From Nitrosomonas sp. Nm51 (lineage in GTDB: Bacteria; Pseudomonadota; Gammaproteobacteria; Burkholderiales; Nitrosomonadaceae), in contig NZ_FOGH01000004.1 in NCBI RefSeq assembly GCF_900111165.1, positions 1 through 64,000 on the forward strand: 64,000 nt of DNA, written 5' to 3'. The translations under genes were made by a program, and so were the position numbers. Under the pieces are notes generated by a model, which saw only the letters and a list, made by a program, of their open reading frames with translations, searched no databases and had not been told where the DNA came from. Shown here in pieces: positions 41,229 through 51,088 of this stretch (positions within the stretch are counted from its first letter, which is position 1; every line of letters begins with the position of its first letter).

Positions 41229-41455
41229 CGCCATCATTTTAAGCGTCCACCGGACAGCATATTCACGATTGATTGCGCATCTACCCTTTCATGCATTCGT
41301 TCTGTTACAAATCTTATGTTTGTTTACTATCGAGTGGTCAACCGGATCGTAATGTTATCCCATAATTCCTTTTTGGCTCTATAATCCATTTATAACAACC
41401 GTGATTGGCCCGGAAACAGTCGGCTGCAAGTTGATCACTTATCAAACGATTACAC

Positions 41456-41926
41456 ATGAAGTTCTTTATCTTTGCCGTAGGAAACAGAATGCCTGAATGG
41501 ATCAATACTGCTTTCACAGAATATGCCAAACGCTTTAGCCAAGACATTACGGTACACTTATATGAAATCAAACCGGAGAAACGCGCCGGTAGCAAGCAAA
41601 GAGAACATATATTGCAGGCGGAATGTCAGCGCATCAAATCCGCAATACCCGCAGGATGCCGCATCATTATACTTGACGAGCATGGCAAGCAAAAAACGAC
41701 TGTTCAACTGGCCGGCACCATTGAACAATGGTTGCTGGAAGGCGGAGATTCAGCATTTATCATTGGTGGCGCCGATGGTTTGCATAATGAAATCAAATCA
41801 GGCAGCCAGTATTCATGGGCACTGTCAAAGCTTACTTTTCCGCATGGACTGGTGCGTGTGATGCTCATTGAACAACTGTATCGCGCTGTATCATTGATCA
41901 AGAATCATCCCTATCATCGCATATAA
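41456..41926 (+). CDS. rlmH: 23S rRNA pseudouridine-1915 N3-methyltransferase RlmH
   Basis: A 156-residue SPOUT methyltransferase that acts on 23S rRNA position 1915 (E. coli numbering) in the assembled 70S ribosome. It begins MKFFIFAVGNRMPEWI and contains IILDEHGKQ, the trefoil-knot region AFIIGGADGLHNEI and the C-terminal LTFPHGLVRVMLIEQLYRA..HPYHRI. Length is exactly typical. It is followed by maf and rng, the common rlmH-maf-rng run of betaproteobacteria; the usual rsfS neighbour is absent here. Confidence 0.97.
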   Translation: MKFFIFAVGNRMPEWINTAFTEYAKRFSQDITVHLYEIKPEKRAGSKQREHILQAECQRIKSAIPAGCRIIILDEHGKQKTTVQLAGTIEQWLLEGGDSAFIIGGADGLHNEIKSGSQYSWALSKLTFPHGLVRVMLIEQLYRAVSLIKNHPYHRI

Positions 41927-41986
41927 TAACGAATCAACAATTGATGACTATATGACTATAATTCATAATCGAGATAAATTACCATT

Positions 41987-42610
41987 ATGGCTTTTCCGGA
42001 AAACCAGATTTACCTTGCTTCACGCAGTCTGCGCAGACGCGAATTGCTAAAGCAGATCGGCGTGAAATTTAAAATTCTGCTCATGCGTGAAACCTTGAGC
42101 CGACCCAGCGATATTGATGAAACACCACTTCAGAATGAATCGCCGAATGATTATATATACCGCATTACCAGCACTAAGGCAGAAGCAGGCTGGCTGCGAC
42201 TAACTCAGCGACAGTTGCCATTATTGCCGGTTCTGGTGGCGGACACGGTGGTTTCACTAGACGGCTGCATTCTGGGAAAACCGAAAAATCAGGCACATGC
42301 CGAAGAAATGCTGGCTACCCTGTCGGGTCGTTCTCATCAAGTATTGACAGCTATCGGCGTTGTTTATAAAAATAAAACACAAATTAAATTGTCGACTACG
42401 ACTGTACGCCTCCGCGATATCACGTCACAAGAAATCCGCTACTGTATTGAATATGACAATGTATATGACAAAGCCGGCGCTTATGCAATTCAGGGATTGG
42501 CCGCGGTCTTTATAACCGAAATCAGCGGAAGTTACAGCGGCGTTAAAGGGCTGCCATTATTTGAAACATCGCAACTGCTGGAAGAAGTAGGAATAGAAAT
42601 ATTCAAATAA
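41987..42610 (+). CDS. maf: Maf-like nucleoside triphosphate pyrophosphatase
   Basis: A 207-residue protein of the Maf/Ham1 fold that hydrolyses non-canonical or pyrimidine nucleoside triphosphates. It starts IYLASRSLRRRELLKQIG and carries the catalytic Asp in LVADTVVSLDG, then LSGRSHQVLTAI and EISGSYSGVKGLPLFET. The last motif resembles the YhdE (dTTP/UTP) subgroup. It lies 60 bases after rlmH and 84 bases before rng. Confidence 0.94.
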   Translation: MAFPENQIYLASRSLRRRELLKQIGVKFKILLMRETLSRPSDIDETPLQNESPNDYIYRITSTKAEAGWLRLTQRQLPLLPVLVADTVVSLDGCILGKPKNQAHAEEMLATLSGRSHQVLTAIGVVYKNKTQIKLSTTTVRLRDITSQEIRYCIEYDNVYDKAGAYAIQGLAAVFITEISGSYSGVKGLPLFETSQLLEEVGIEIFK

Positions 42611-42694
42611 TTTCAGTTGTGTTAATCGTGAACTTATTGCGCATCAATTCATGGCTTCCTCCAGTTGCTGTACTTTGATTTGCCCTCCTCGTCT

Positions 42695-44149
42695 ATGGAT
42701 AATGAAATTCTAATAAATATCACACCCCAGGAAACCCGTGTTGCCATCCTGGAACAGGCAGTTACACAAGAATTGCATATTGAACGCACTAGCAATTGCG
42801 GTATTGTTGGCAACATTTATCACGGACGTGTTAGCCGTGTTTTGCCTGGTATGCAGTCCGCTTTTATCGATATCGGGCTAGGACGCGCTGCTTTCTTGCA
42901 TGTGGCTGACATCTGGGAATCAAGTCATAACGGCCGGTTAGCTCAACCCATCGAAAAATTATTGTTTGAAGGCAATTACATTCTCGTCCAGGTTATTAAG
43001 GACGCCATAGGCATGAAAGGTGCGCGTTTATCCACCCAAATCAGTCTGGCAGGCCGAATGCTGGTTTATCTACCGCAAGAATCACATATCGGTATATCGC
43101 AGCGTATCGAAGATGATGCTGAACGCGAGTTTTTACGTCAGAAATTACTGCAGGTATTGCCAAACGAAGAGTCTGGCGGCTATATTATTCGCACAATGGC
43201 TGAAACTGCGGATGAGGACGATCTGCGAGCGGATATCGAGTATCTGCATAAACTTTGGAATAATATTCAAGAAACCGCCTTAACAGCTTCAACACCCGTA
43301 CTGCTCTATCAGGATCTGGATTTAAGCCATAGAGTTCTGCGCGATTTTGTTAATGAAAATACATCATGTATACAGGTCGACTCACGGGAAAACCATCAGC
43401 GACTGGTTGCATTTGCGCGCAACTATATGCCGAACATAGCGGATCGAATTACGGTATATACCGGAGAACGTCCCCTGTTCGATCTTTATGGCGTCGATGA
43501 TGAGATTCAGAAATCCTTGGCAAAGCGTGTCAATCTAAAATCAGGTGGATACCTCATCATTGATCAAACAGAAGCGCTAACTACCATGGATGTCAATACA
43601 GGCGGTTTTATCGGCGTACGCAACTTCGATGACACAGTTTTTAAAACCAACCTGGAAGCCGCGCAAGTAATCGCCAGACAACTGCGTTTACGTAATATTG
43701 GCGGTATTATTGTGATTGATTTTATTGATATGGATTCGGAAGATCATAAAAAAGCAGTATTAACCGAATTCAAAAAAACATTGTCAAAAGATCGTACACG
43801 TATGACCGTCAACGATTTCAGTTCACTGGGTCTCGTCGAAATGACACGCAAGCGCATGCGAGAAAGCCTTTCGCATATTCTCTGCGAATCCTGCCCGACC
43901 TGTAGCGGGCGTGGCGAGATTAAAACCGCACAAACAGTATGTTATGAAATTCTTCGCGAATTACTGCGTGAATCTCGCCAGTTTGATGCAAATGAATTTC
44001 GTATTCTCGCCTCTCAACAGGTGATTGATTTGTTTCTCGATGAAGAGTCTCAAAGCCTTGCACAACTAGGCGACTTTATTGCCAAACCGATCAGCCTTCA
44101 GGTTGAAGAAACTTATTCACAGGAGCAGTACGACGTGATCATAATGTAG
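42695..44149 (+). CDS. rng: Ribonuclease G
   Basis: An endoribonuclease involved in 16S rRNA 5' maturation and mRNA decay. I set the start at ATG 42695 (MDNEILINITPQETRVAIL), which matches the family; the frame extends to TTG 42665. At 484 residues it is full length. The S1 domain (about 35-115) contains YHGRVSRVLPGMQSAFIDIG. The catalytic region has MDVNTGGFIG and VIDFIDMDSEDHK with metal-binding Asp residues, and the zinc link is in CESCPTCSGRGE. It closes the rlmH-maf-rng run. Confidence 0.97.
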   Translation: MDNEILINITPQETRVAILEQAVTQELHIERTSNCGIVGNIYHGRVSRVLPGMQSAFIDIGLGRAAFLHVADIWESSHNGRLAQPIEKLLFEGNYILVQVIKDAIGMKGARLSTQISLAGRMLVYLPQESHIGISQRIEDDAEREFLRQKLLQVLPNEESGGYIIRTMAETADEDDLRADIEYLHKLWNNIQETALTASTPVLLYQDLDLSHRVLRDFVNENTSCIQVDSRENHQRLVAFARNYMPNIADRITVYTGERPLFDLYGVDDEIQKSLAKRVNLKSGGYLIIDQTEALTTMDVNTGGFIGVRNFDDTVFKTNLEAAQVIARQLRLRNIGGIIVIDFIDMDSEDHKKAVLTEFKKTLSKDRTRMTVNDFSSLGLVEMTRKRMRESLSHILCESCPTCSGRGEIKTAQTVCYEILRELLRESRQFDANEFRILASQQVIDLFLDEESQSLAQLGDFIAKPISLQVEETYSQEQYDVIIM

Positions 44150-44304
44150 CATCCGCTCAGAAATTATAATCGATTGATTAAACTGAATAGCTGTATTTGA
44201 TAAATCAACATGTAAAATCGGCGTAATAACTCCAAAACTTGCCTGCATGATTTGTATATTTCTATTTTTAACAGTAACGCATTGATCTATAAACAAGATA
44301 TAGA

Positions 44305-45099
44305 TTAATTCAAACTGACAGGAATCTCTGTCACTTTCTCTTGTTCATTGGACATGATCATGATGGTTACACGTCGATTGCGCATTCTGCCTTCGATGGT
44401 GTCGTTGGTATCTACAGGTCTATTTTCACCATAACCAATTGCTGTCAGCCTCTGTCCATTCAAGCCACTGTTAATGAATAATCGAATAACGCTGCTTGCC
44501 CGCGCAGTCGACAATTCCCAGTTAGATGGAAAAAAGGCGGTATAAATCGGCAGATTATCTGTATGTCCTTCAACCTGAATTTCATGATCATGGTGTTTTA
44601 ACACATGCGCCACCGCCTGCAATGTCTCAATTGAATCATTGGATAACTGCGCTTCGCCGGGAGAAAAAAGCACACTCGCATTAATTTCTACGGTAATGCC
44701 CAAATTGCTCTGCGTCACTCTGACTTTTCCATTGTCAACCAGTGGCGCCAGCACTCTCAACACATTTTTGGCCATCGATTGCATTACTTTCTGCTTTTTA
44801 ATACGCTGCTGCACCTTCTTTTCTTCCATAATCTTAATAAGGTTTTCCTGCTCAGGCTCTTTATTAATCATTGGAGACGCATGAACCGGTTGTGTCGTCC
44901 CGGCATTTACAACAGGATTTTTAAAAGCATTTACCAGAGAGCCGCTTAACACTTTGTATTTACCTTCATTGATGGAAGAAACCGCGTACATAACTACAAA
45001 AAAAGCAAATAACAAAGTAATAAAATCAGCATATGAAACCAGCCAGCGTTCATGATTTTCATGAATTTCTTCATTAGTGTAGAACTTTTTTCTTGTCAT
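44305..45099 (-). CDS. Flagellar motor protein, MotB type (MotD-like)
   Basis: A 264-residue stator subunit with one N-terminal membrane helix (about 20-45, VSYADFITLLFAFFVVMYAV). The proton-carrying Asp is Asp25 in that helix. An OmpA/MotB peptidoglycan-binding domain occupies about 130-255 (EGHTDNLPIYTAFFPSNWEL, GYGENRPVDTND). Short length and linkage to fliA make it closer to the MotCD pair of Pseudomonas than to the MotAB pair. A 118-bp repeat separates it from the MotA-type gene. Confidence 0.9.
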   Translation of the reverse strand: MTRKKFYTNEEIHENHERWLVSYADFITLLFAFFVVMYAVSSINEGKYKVLSGSLVNAFKNPVVNAGTTQPVHASPMINKEPEQENLIKIMEEKKVQQRIKKQKVMQSMAKNVLRVLAPLVDNGKVRVTQSNLGITVEINASVLFSPGEAQLSNDSIETLQAVAHVLKHHDHEIQVEGHTDNLPIYTAFFPSNWELSTARASSVIRLFINSGLNGQRLTAIGYGENRPVDTNDTIEGRMRNRRVTIMIMSNEQEKVTEIPVSLN

Positions 45100-45125
45100 A
45101 ATTAGTTATCAATTCTTTGTAGCTG

Positions 45126-45243
45126 TAGTGCTCTATCCATATTATGCCTTTTGACAACAGAACAGCTATTGTCAAAAGGCACGCCTTGCCATGTACGTGA
45201 CAAACCCGCTGAACCCGGCAATATCATATGGATAGCGCACTAG
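45126..45243. repeat. 118-bp palindromic element between the two mot genes
   Basis: The left end reads TAGTGCTCTATCCATATTAT and the right end, on the opposite strand, CTAGTGCGCTATCCATATGA, forming imperfect terminal inverted repeats. An internal stem pairs CTTTTGACAA (about 45148) with TTGTCAAAAG (about 45169). Solo ends of the same family occur at 14483 and 16593, with weaker matches at 5836 and about 966. It lies in the space between motB-like and motA-like genes, which are normally adjacent or overlapping. Confidence 0.75.
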
Positions 45244-45244
45244 T

Positions 45245-46027
45245 TTACTTTTCTGTACAGTAACTCATCAGGCGATTCTCTATTAACCGTGGATTTTCTC
45301 CGTACGCAATGGCAACCAATCCATCAATCAACATTTCACGCATCACAAGCTGTTCATTAATAATGCTTTTCAGTTTGTTCGCTATCGGCAGAAAAAATAA
45401 ATTTGCCAGACCTACACCATAAATTGTGGCGACAAATGCAACTGCAATTCCGCTACCTAAAAGACTCGGTTCAGTCAGGTTTTCCATGACATGAATTAAT
45501 CCGAGTACCGCACCGAGAATACCGATGGTCGGCGCATAACCGCCGGCTGCTTCCCATATTTTTGCAGATTGACGTTGGAATGAAACTTCCGCTTCCACCT
45601 CGATTTCCAGTATTTCACGCAGTTTTTCTGCTTTGCTACCGTCTGCAAGTAACAACAATCCTTTTTTGGTTAGCGGATCTGTTGCAGATTCTGCATGTTT
45701 TTCAAGAACCAGCAAACCTTCTTTGCGTGAAAGATACGACCAGCCGACTACTTGTTTGATCAGAGCTTGAGTCGGGCTTCCCGGCGGAAAAAGAACCCAT
45801 TTTGACATCTTTACGCCATTGATTAGAATTCTTACAGGACTCTGTAATAAAACAGCGCCGACTGTACCACCCATGACAATAAAGAAAGCGGCAAATTGCA
45901 ATAACGCGCCCAGATGACCGCCTTCGAGCATCTGCCCGCCCATAATTGCGGCTAGCGCCAGGATAATTCCGGCTAAACTGTTTAAATCTATCTTAGCTTT
46001 ATTATCCATCGTATTTCTTGAATTCAT
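45245..46027 (-). CDS. Flagellar motor protein, MotA type (MotC-like)
   Basis: A 260-residue protein with four membrane helices: two at about 12-55 and two at about 150-205 (GYAPTIGILGAVLGLIHVM, GIAVAFVATIYGVGLANLFF). The cytoplasmic loop between has the basic and acidic residues used for rotor contact. It forms the ion channel with the downstream MotB-type protein. A second ATG at 46009 (MDNKAKID) is also plausible. It follows fliA by 22 bases, and its stop nearly touches the repeat element at 45126-45243. Confidence 0.92.
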   Translation of the reverse strand: MNSRNTMDNKAKIDLNSLAGIILALAAIMGGQMLEGGHLGALLQFAAFFIVMGGTVGAVLLQSPVRILINGVKMSKWVLFPPGSPTQALIKQVVGWSYLSRKEGLLVLEKHAESATDPLTKKGLLLLADGSKAEKLREILEIEVEAEVSFQRQSAKIWEAAGGYAPTIGILGAVLGLIHVMENLTEPSLLGSGIAVAFVATIYGVGLANLFFLPIANKLKSIINEQLVMREMLIDGLVAIAYGENPRLIENRLMSYCTEK

Positions 46028-46049
46028 CTACGATTAATAATTTTAAGCG

Positions 46050-46760
46050 TTAAAGATTTCTCAGGCGGCTGCGCAAGCGCGCGACGGCCTGGGTATGTAA
46101 TTGACATACACGCGACTCACTTACACCTAAAACTTCTCCGATTTCCCGCAGATTCATTTCCTGCTCATAGTGCATACCCATCACCATTTTCTCGCGCGGC
46201 GGCAGATTCTCGATAGCTTGAACCAGGAGGGTCCTGAGATTCTCATCAACCAATGCGTCCAATGGATTGTTCTTATCATCCGCAAGTAATCGATCTAAAA
46301 ATGGTTCTTCGTCATCCTGTTGAAAATCCTCATAATAAATTAACTGAGCACCCCGCGCGCTCTGGAGTGTCGAATGATATTCATCGAGTGATATTTTCAA
46401 TTCATCGGCCAGATCTTGCTCATTGGGTGCGCAACCGTTTCGTTGTTCAAGCGTATTAACCGCAGCTTCTATTTGCCGCATTTTTTTTCGAACGCTGCGC
46501 GGCAGCCAATCTGCATCGCGCAATTCATCCAGAATTGAACCTCGAATCCGCTGCGCCGCGTAACTCTCAAATTGCCGGCCATAAGAACCTTCATAGCGGC
46601 TTACTGCATCGAGAAGACCGATCATTCCTACTTGAATCAGATCATCCACCTGAACGCTAGCGGGAAGTTTAGCCATCATATGGTAAGCGATACGCTTGAC
46701 CAGTGGCGAAAATTCATCAACAAAGTCTTCCTTACTTTTAATTCCAGTCGCAGTATACAT
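46050..46760 (-). CDS. fliA: Flagellar RNA polymerase sigma factor FliA (sigma-28)
   Basis: A 236-residue sigma-28. Region 2 holds DDLIQVGMIGLLDAVSRY and QFESYAAQRIRGSILDELR; region 3 begins RKKMRQIEAAV; region 4 ends with LREIGEVLGVSESRVCQLHTQ. It directs transcription of late flagellar and chemotaxis genes. I place the start at ATG 46760 (MYTATGIKS); the frame reaches a TTG at 46769, which overlaps the flhG stop. Either way it is translationally coupled to flhG. No anti-sigma FlgM is in the window. Confidence 0.96.
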   Translation of the reverse strand: MYTATGIKSKEDFVDEFSPLVKRIAYHMMAKLPASVQVDDLIQVGMIGLLDAVSRYEGSYGRQFESYAAQRIRGSILDELRDADWLPRSVRKKMRQIEAAVNTLEQRNGCAPNEQDLADELKISLDEYHSTLQSARGAQLIYYEDFQQDDEEPFLDRLLADDKNNPLDALVDENLRTLLVQAIENLPPREKMVMGMHYEQEMNLREIGEVLGVSESRVCQLHTQAVARLRSRLRNL

Positions 46761-46765
46761 AGTTA

Positions 46766-47659
46766 TCAAACCGTTAAATTTGCCATACTCAAATGGCTTG
46801 TGTGAATGAGACGCTGCATAAAACCATCTACCAGCCCCTCAAAATAATCCATGCCAGGGGCATACAAAACATTATCAGCGAGAAATCTGAAGTTATTGCC
46901 GGCATGAGAATTTGGAAATAAATTAAGCACTGGCCGACATAGTCGATTTGACTGAAATATTTTTTCATCCGTTTCTGTAAATCCGGCAAATTCAGGCGAT
47001 ATTTCCAGATACCTGCGAACAACGCGTGAAAAATTTTCAAATACAGTCTGTGCTGCCAATTTTGTTTCCGCTTTATTGACAAATATTAGAAAATGTTTTT
47101 TCGCATATTCCCTGCTCATTATTTTGATTAATGCATAAGCACCTGTCAGCGAAACAGCCGAGCCCGAAATCACAACCAGAACCTGTTCCGATGCAAGACT
47201 CAACGGCAGCACATGCGTTTCACCTTTCATAGCGGTATCGATTAATATGACATCGATTAGCGCAGAAATCTGACCGAAGCTTTTAACAAGTCTTTTTTGA
47301 CCGGTCATGTCCAGTTTAGACAGCGCGTGAATGCCTCTTTGTGCCGACAAAACGAATAGATTCTGCGCGCCCTGTAAAATAATCTGATCCAGTCTTCTGT
47401 CTTGTTGTATCGCATGTATCAGATCGAAGCGCGCTTTTAGTCCGAGCCTTGCACAAATGTTATTCGGGCATGCATTCTCATCAATCAACAATACCCGTTT
47501 GCCTTTTTCAGCTAATGCGGCAGCCAGATTAATGGTCACTTCCGTTTTTCCAATGCCTTTCGCACCACCCGTAACAGTGATTACGCGCATTGAGCTATCT
47601 GTCTGCAAGGAAACCAGATTGCGCAGCCCTGCTGCCTGATCACGAGAAAATTTATTCAT
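46766..47659 (-). CDS. flhG: Flagellar number regulator FlhG (FleN)
   Basis: A MinD-like ATPase of 297 residues that limits flagellar number as partner of FlhF. The start is ATG 47659 (MNKFSRDQAAGLRNL), carrying the DQAxxLR motif by which FlhG activates FlhF; longer frames overlap flhF. The ATPase loop is TGGAKGIGKTEVTINLAAAL, followed by LLIDENACPNN and a DTAMKGETH switch-like region that differs from the usual DTAAG. It overlaps flhF by 8 bases and fliA is coupled to its stop. Confidence 0.93.
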   Translation of the reverse strand: MNKFSRDQAAGLRNLVSLQTDSSMRVITVTGGAKGIGKTEVTINLAAALAEKGKRVLLIDENACPNNICARLGLKARFDLIHAIQQDRRLDQIILQGAQNLFVLSAQRGIHALSKLDMTGQKRLVKSFGQISALIDVILIDTAMKGETHVLPLSLASEQVLVVISGSAVSLTGAYALIKIMSREYAKKHFLIFVNKAETKLAAQTVFENFSRVVRRYLEISPEFAGFTETDEKIFQSNRLCRPVLNLFPNSHAGNNFRFLADNVLYAPGMDYFEGLVDGFMQRLIHTSHLSMANLTV

Positions 47660-48944
47660 GTTTACTGCCTGCGTATATTTTCGATTCCGAATCATCCGGA
47701 TTGTTATTTCCCGCCATGACCAGTGCAAATTCCGCATCTTGAAGCGTAAATGCCGAATCGCCTGATTTTGCGTTAAATATTCGATGCAGCAGATATCTGG
47801 GATTCGCCGCATGAATATCCTCTGGCACCTTTTGTCCATTAGTTACATAATGCAGCACCAGCTTCCGCCTGATGACCGCGTCAAGTGCCACACCAAGACC
47901 TGCTGCTTCATCCACCTTGGTTACGATGCATCCATGAATGACATATTTACGGTAAGCTGTAATAATTTCGTCAAGCGTTCTATCACTTGAAGCTGCGCTT
48001 ATCACCAGTATTTTGTTAATGACCGTCTCCGGATTGCCCAGCATTGCAATCTGTTCAGCCATCATCTGGTCGCGATGACTCATCCCCACGGTATCAATAA
48101 AAACGATATGCTTGTTTCTCAATTCAGATAAGGTAAGCTGAAGATCATCCGCATCTTGAATATTTCTCACCGACAGGCCCAATAATCTGCCATAAACTCG
48201 TAGCTGCTCATGCCCTCCAATCCGGTAACTGTCCGTTGTAAGCAACGCAACTTTTTCAGCACCATGTCTGATAACGCTTCTTGCCGCGAGCTTGGCTATA
48301 GTCGTCGTTTTACCAACACCTGTTGCGCCTACCAACGCGTATACACCGCCTTTTTTAATCATTTCATCATCAGATGCTGTATGTAAATTAAACGTTAACG
48401 CAGAAACTGCCTGCTTCATGCTTTGTGTGTAGTCAAGGCCTGCTGATAATTTGTCAACTAAACGGCGTGACAATAACGGGCTGAATCCAGCGTTTAATAG
48501 CGTGCGCAACACCTTCATTTTTTCAGGATTACGCTGCGCGTTATTTCCCCAGGCAACGGTCGCCAGCTGATCTTCAAGCGTACATTTCATCGCATGAATT
48601 TCTTTCATCACGGTTTGTACAAATTCTTCGGAAACGATGTTTTCCGGAATACGTACCGCCGTTTCATTTTCAGTCTTAGGCAAAATATTTTGAGCGCCGT
48701 GAACAGATGAATGATGAGCGGAATTGGTTTCGCTGGCTGTTGGTTTGTTCTTTTCTTGGGTCTTTAAATGGCCAGTTTGTTGAGTATCCACCAGACTGGT
48801 CATGTCCGTATCGGCCAATGCCATAATCTCAACACCCGCATCGGTTTGCCTGTTGGATAAAATAATGGCTTCGGCACCGAGATCTGCTTTGACTTTACGC
48901 AGTGCTTCACGCGATGTTGCCGCCAGATAGCGCTTTACTTTCAT
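47652..48944 (-). CDS. flhF: Flagellar biosynthesis GTPase FlhF
   Basis: An SRP-type GTPase of 430 residues that positions the flagellum. It starts MKVKRYLAATSREALRKVK, the basic N-terminal B domain, followed by a variable linker (about 70-135). The NG domain from about 150 has GATGVGKTTTIAKLA (Lys212), TTDSYRIGGHEQL, FIDTVGMSHRD and VTKVDEA. The ATG overlaps the flhA stop by four bases. Together with flhG it sets flagellar placement and number. Confidence 0.96.
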   Translation of the reverse strand: MKVKRYLAATSREALRKVKADLGAEAIILSNRQTDAGVEIMALADTDMTSLVDTQQTGHLKTQEKNKPTASETNSAHHSSVHGAQNILPKTENETAVRIPENIVSEEFVQTVMKEIHAMKCTLEDQLATVAWGNNAQRNPEKMKVLRTLLNAGFSPLLSRRLVDKLSAGLDYTQSMKQAVSALTFNLHTASDDEMIKKGGVYALVGATGVGKTTTIAKLAARSVIRHGAEKVALLTTDSYRIGGHEQLRVYGRLLGLSVRNIQDADDLQLTLSELRNKHIVFIDTVGMSHRDQMMAEQIAMLGNPETVINKILVISAASSDRTLDEIITAYRKYVIHGCIVTKVDEAAGLGVALDAVIRRKLVLHYVTNGQKVPEDIHAANPRYLLHRIFNAKSGDSAFTLQDAEFALVMAGNNNPDDSESKIYAGSKHE

Positions 48945-51025
48945 GACTTACCTCCAATTAAGGAAGTGACTTTAATTTTCCGGGTATCAGGCACTTCAGT
49001 ATGCGCAATCACATTGATCTGCGGCACTGCTCTGCGTAAAAAATGCGATAGCAGACTGCGAATTGGACCGGATACCAATAAAACAGCCGGCAGACCTAAT
49101 TTTTCCTGCTGGCTGGCGGCAGCGGCGGCTTCATTTAACAGCATATCCGCCAACCCTGGTTCTATCCCGCCACCTTCTTTGCCACCCGTTTGCACAACTT
49201 GCATCAGAATACTTTCCAGTTCGTGATGCAAGCCAATTACCTGCATTTCAGCGTTGGCGGGAAAAAACTGTTCGACAATCGCACGCCCCAGTGCGGTCCG
49301 AACAAATGCAGTCAACTGAGCGGCGTCTTGTGTATCGGGAGAATGTTCGGTCAGCACATCAATAATGGTACGCATATCTCGAATATGCACATTCTCAACC
49401 AGCAAGTTCTGAAGAATTTTCTGCACCGAAGACAACGGCAGCAGTTTTGGCACCAGATCTTCAATTAGCTTAGGCACCTTGGTGCTTAAATGATCCAGTA
49501 ACAGCTGAAGCTCTTGCCGGCCTAATAATTCGGAAGCATGCGCGTGAATCAAGTGATTGATGTGTGTTGTTACAACAGTACTTGCATCGACAACGGTATA
49601 ACCGTTCGCCTGCGCTTGTTCTCTAAGCCCGGCTTCAATCCATACAGCTGGCAGTCCAAATGCAGGATCACTTGTTGGCGTTCCAGGTAAAGTTATGGTT
49701 ACTCTTCCTGGATTAATCGCAAGATACATGCCGTTATACGATTCTCCTTGTCCGATCACAGAACCTTTCAGAGTAATCCGATAAGCGTTTGGACGCAGTT
49801 CAAGATTGTCACGAATATGTACTACAGGCGGAAGGAAACCAATATCCTGGGCAAATTTACGCCGTATACCGTTAATCCGTTTAAGCAGATCTCCCTGCTG
49901 CGCCTTATCTACAAGTGGAATCAGCCGGTAACCTACTTCCAGTCCCAGTGTATCAATCGGTGTAACATCATCCCAGCTGGCGTCCTGTTGTTCGATAACA
50001 GGAACAGCTTCTGTTTCTGTCTGTTCCGTTTCCTTTGCCGCAGCGCTTATTCTCATAAAATAAGCACCCAGTCCCAGCGTGCTCGCTAATAGTAGAAATA
50101 CAAAATGCGGCATGCCCGGCACAAAGCCCATTATCGCCAGAATACTCGCAGTTATCACTAGCACTTGTGGTTGAGTAAACAGCTGGCCCAAAACTTGTTC
50201 GCTCAGATCTTCTTCGGTCGTTACTCGACTAACCACCAAGCCGGCAGCAGTTGAAATAACCAGTGCTGGAATTTGTGCCACCAGACCGTCACCAATAGTT
50301 AACAGGGTGTAATTCCGTGCTGCGGTATCCAGATCCAGATCATGCTGTAGCATTCCCACGACCAGGCCACCAATAATGGTAATCAGCATAACCATTACAC
50401 CTGCAATCGCATCACCGCGGACAAACTTACTGGCACCATCCATCGAGCCGAAAAAATCGGCTTCTTTGGATATAGCCGCACGGCGATTGCGCGCTTCTTC
50501 CTCGCCTATCAGGCCTGCGTTCAAATCAGCATCAATCGCCATTTGTTTACCCGGCATTGCATCTAATGTGAAGCGGGCGCTCACTTCGGCAATTCGTCCC
50601 GCACCCTTGGTAATCACAACAAAATTGATCACTACCAGAATGATGAAAACGACCATGCCAACCGCATAATTACCGCCAACGAGAAAGTGTCCAAAAGCCT
50701 CTATGACTTTTCCAGCTGCATCAGGGCCGGTATGCCCTTCCAATAAAACAACCCGTGTAGATGCAACATTTAAAGATAAACGCAACAGTGTCGTTATCAA
50801 TAAAACAGTTGGAAATACTGCAAACTCAAGCGGATTCTTGGTATACAGGCTCACCATCAAAACGATAATGGCCAGCGCAATGTTAAAGGTAAACAAAACA
50901 TCCAGAATGAATGGCGGCAGAGGCAGCACCATCATTCCCAGAATCATAATGATCAGAATCGGACCGGCCAGCGCTTTCAAGTTGCTTCCAGACATCAAGC
51001 TGGAAAATGTCAATGTTGTATTCAT
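48941..51025 (-). CDS. flhA: Flagellar export gate protein FlhA
   Basis: A 694-residue inner-membrane export gate. Eight membrane helices occupy about residues 15-320, with the FHIPEP-type loop (LSLNVASTRVVLLEGHTG, then GRIAEVSARFTLDAMPGKQM). The cytoplasmic domain (about 350-694) forms the nonameric ring that docks substrate-chaperone complexes. Length and motifs are normal. The gene lies 63 bases after flhB and overlaps flhF. The GRIAEVSARF-LDAMPGKQM region is fully conserved. Confidence 0.98.
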   Translation of the reverse strand: MNTTLTFSSLMSGSNLKALAGPILIIMILGMMVLPLPPFILDVLFTFNIALAIIVLMVSLYTKNPLEFAVFPTVLLITTLLRLSLNVASTRVVLLEGHTGPDAAGKVIEAFGHFLVGGNYAVGMVVFIILVVINFVVITKGAGRIAEVSARFTLDAMPGKQMAIDADLNAGLIGEEEARNRRAAISKEADFFGSMDGASKFVRGDAIAGVMVMLITIIGGLVVGMLQHDLDLDTAARNYTLLTIGDGLVAQIPALVISTAAGLVVSRVTTEEDLSEQVLGQLFTQPQVLVITASILAIMGFVPGMPHFVFLLLASTLGLGAYFMRISAAAKETEQTETEAVPVIEQQDASWDDVTPIDTLGLEVGYRLIPLVDKAQQGDLLKRINGIRRKFAQDIGFLPPVVHIRDNLELRPNAYRITLKGSVIGQGESYNGMYLAINPGRVTITLPGTPTSDPAFGLPAVWIEAGLREQAQANGYTVVDASTVVTTHINHLIHAHASELLGRQELQLLLDHLSTKVPKLIEDLVPKLLPLSSVQKILQNLLVENVHIRDMRTIIDVLTEHSPDTQDAAQLTAFVRTALGRAIVEQFFPANAEMQVIGLHHELESILMQVVQTGGKEGGGIEPGLADMLLNEAAAAASQQEKLGLPAVLLVSGPIRSLLSHFLRRAVPQINVIAHTEVPDTRKIKVTSLIGGKS

Positions 51026-51088
51026 TATGCTAAATTACATTAAAATCTGATAAAGGCATCACTCAAATAAAGACATAAATATGCTTGT

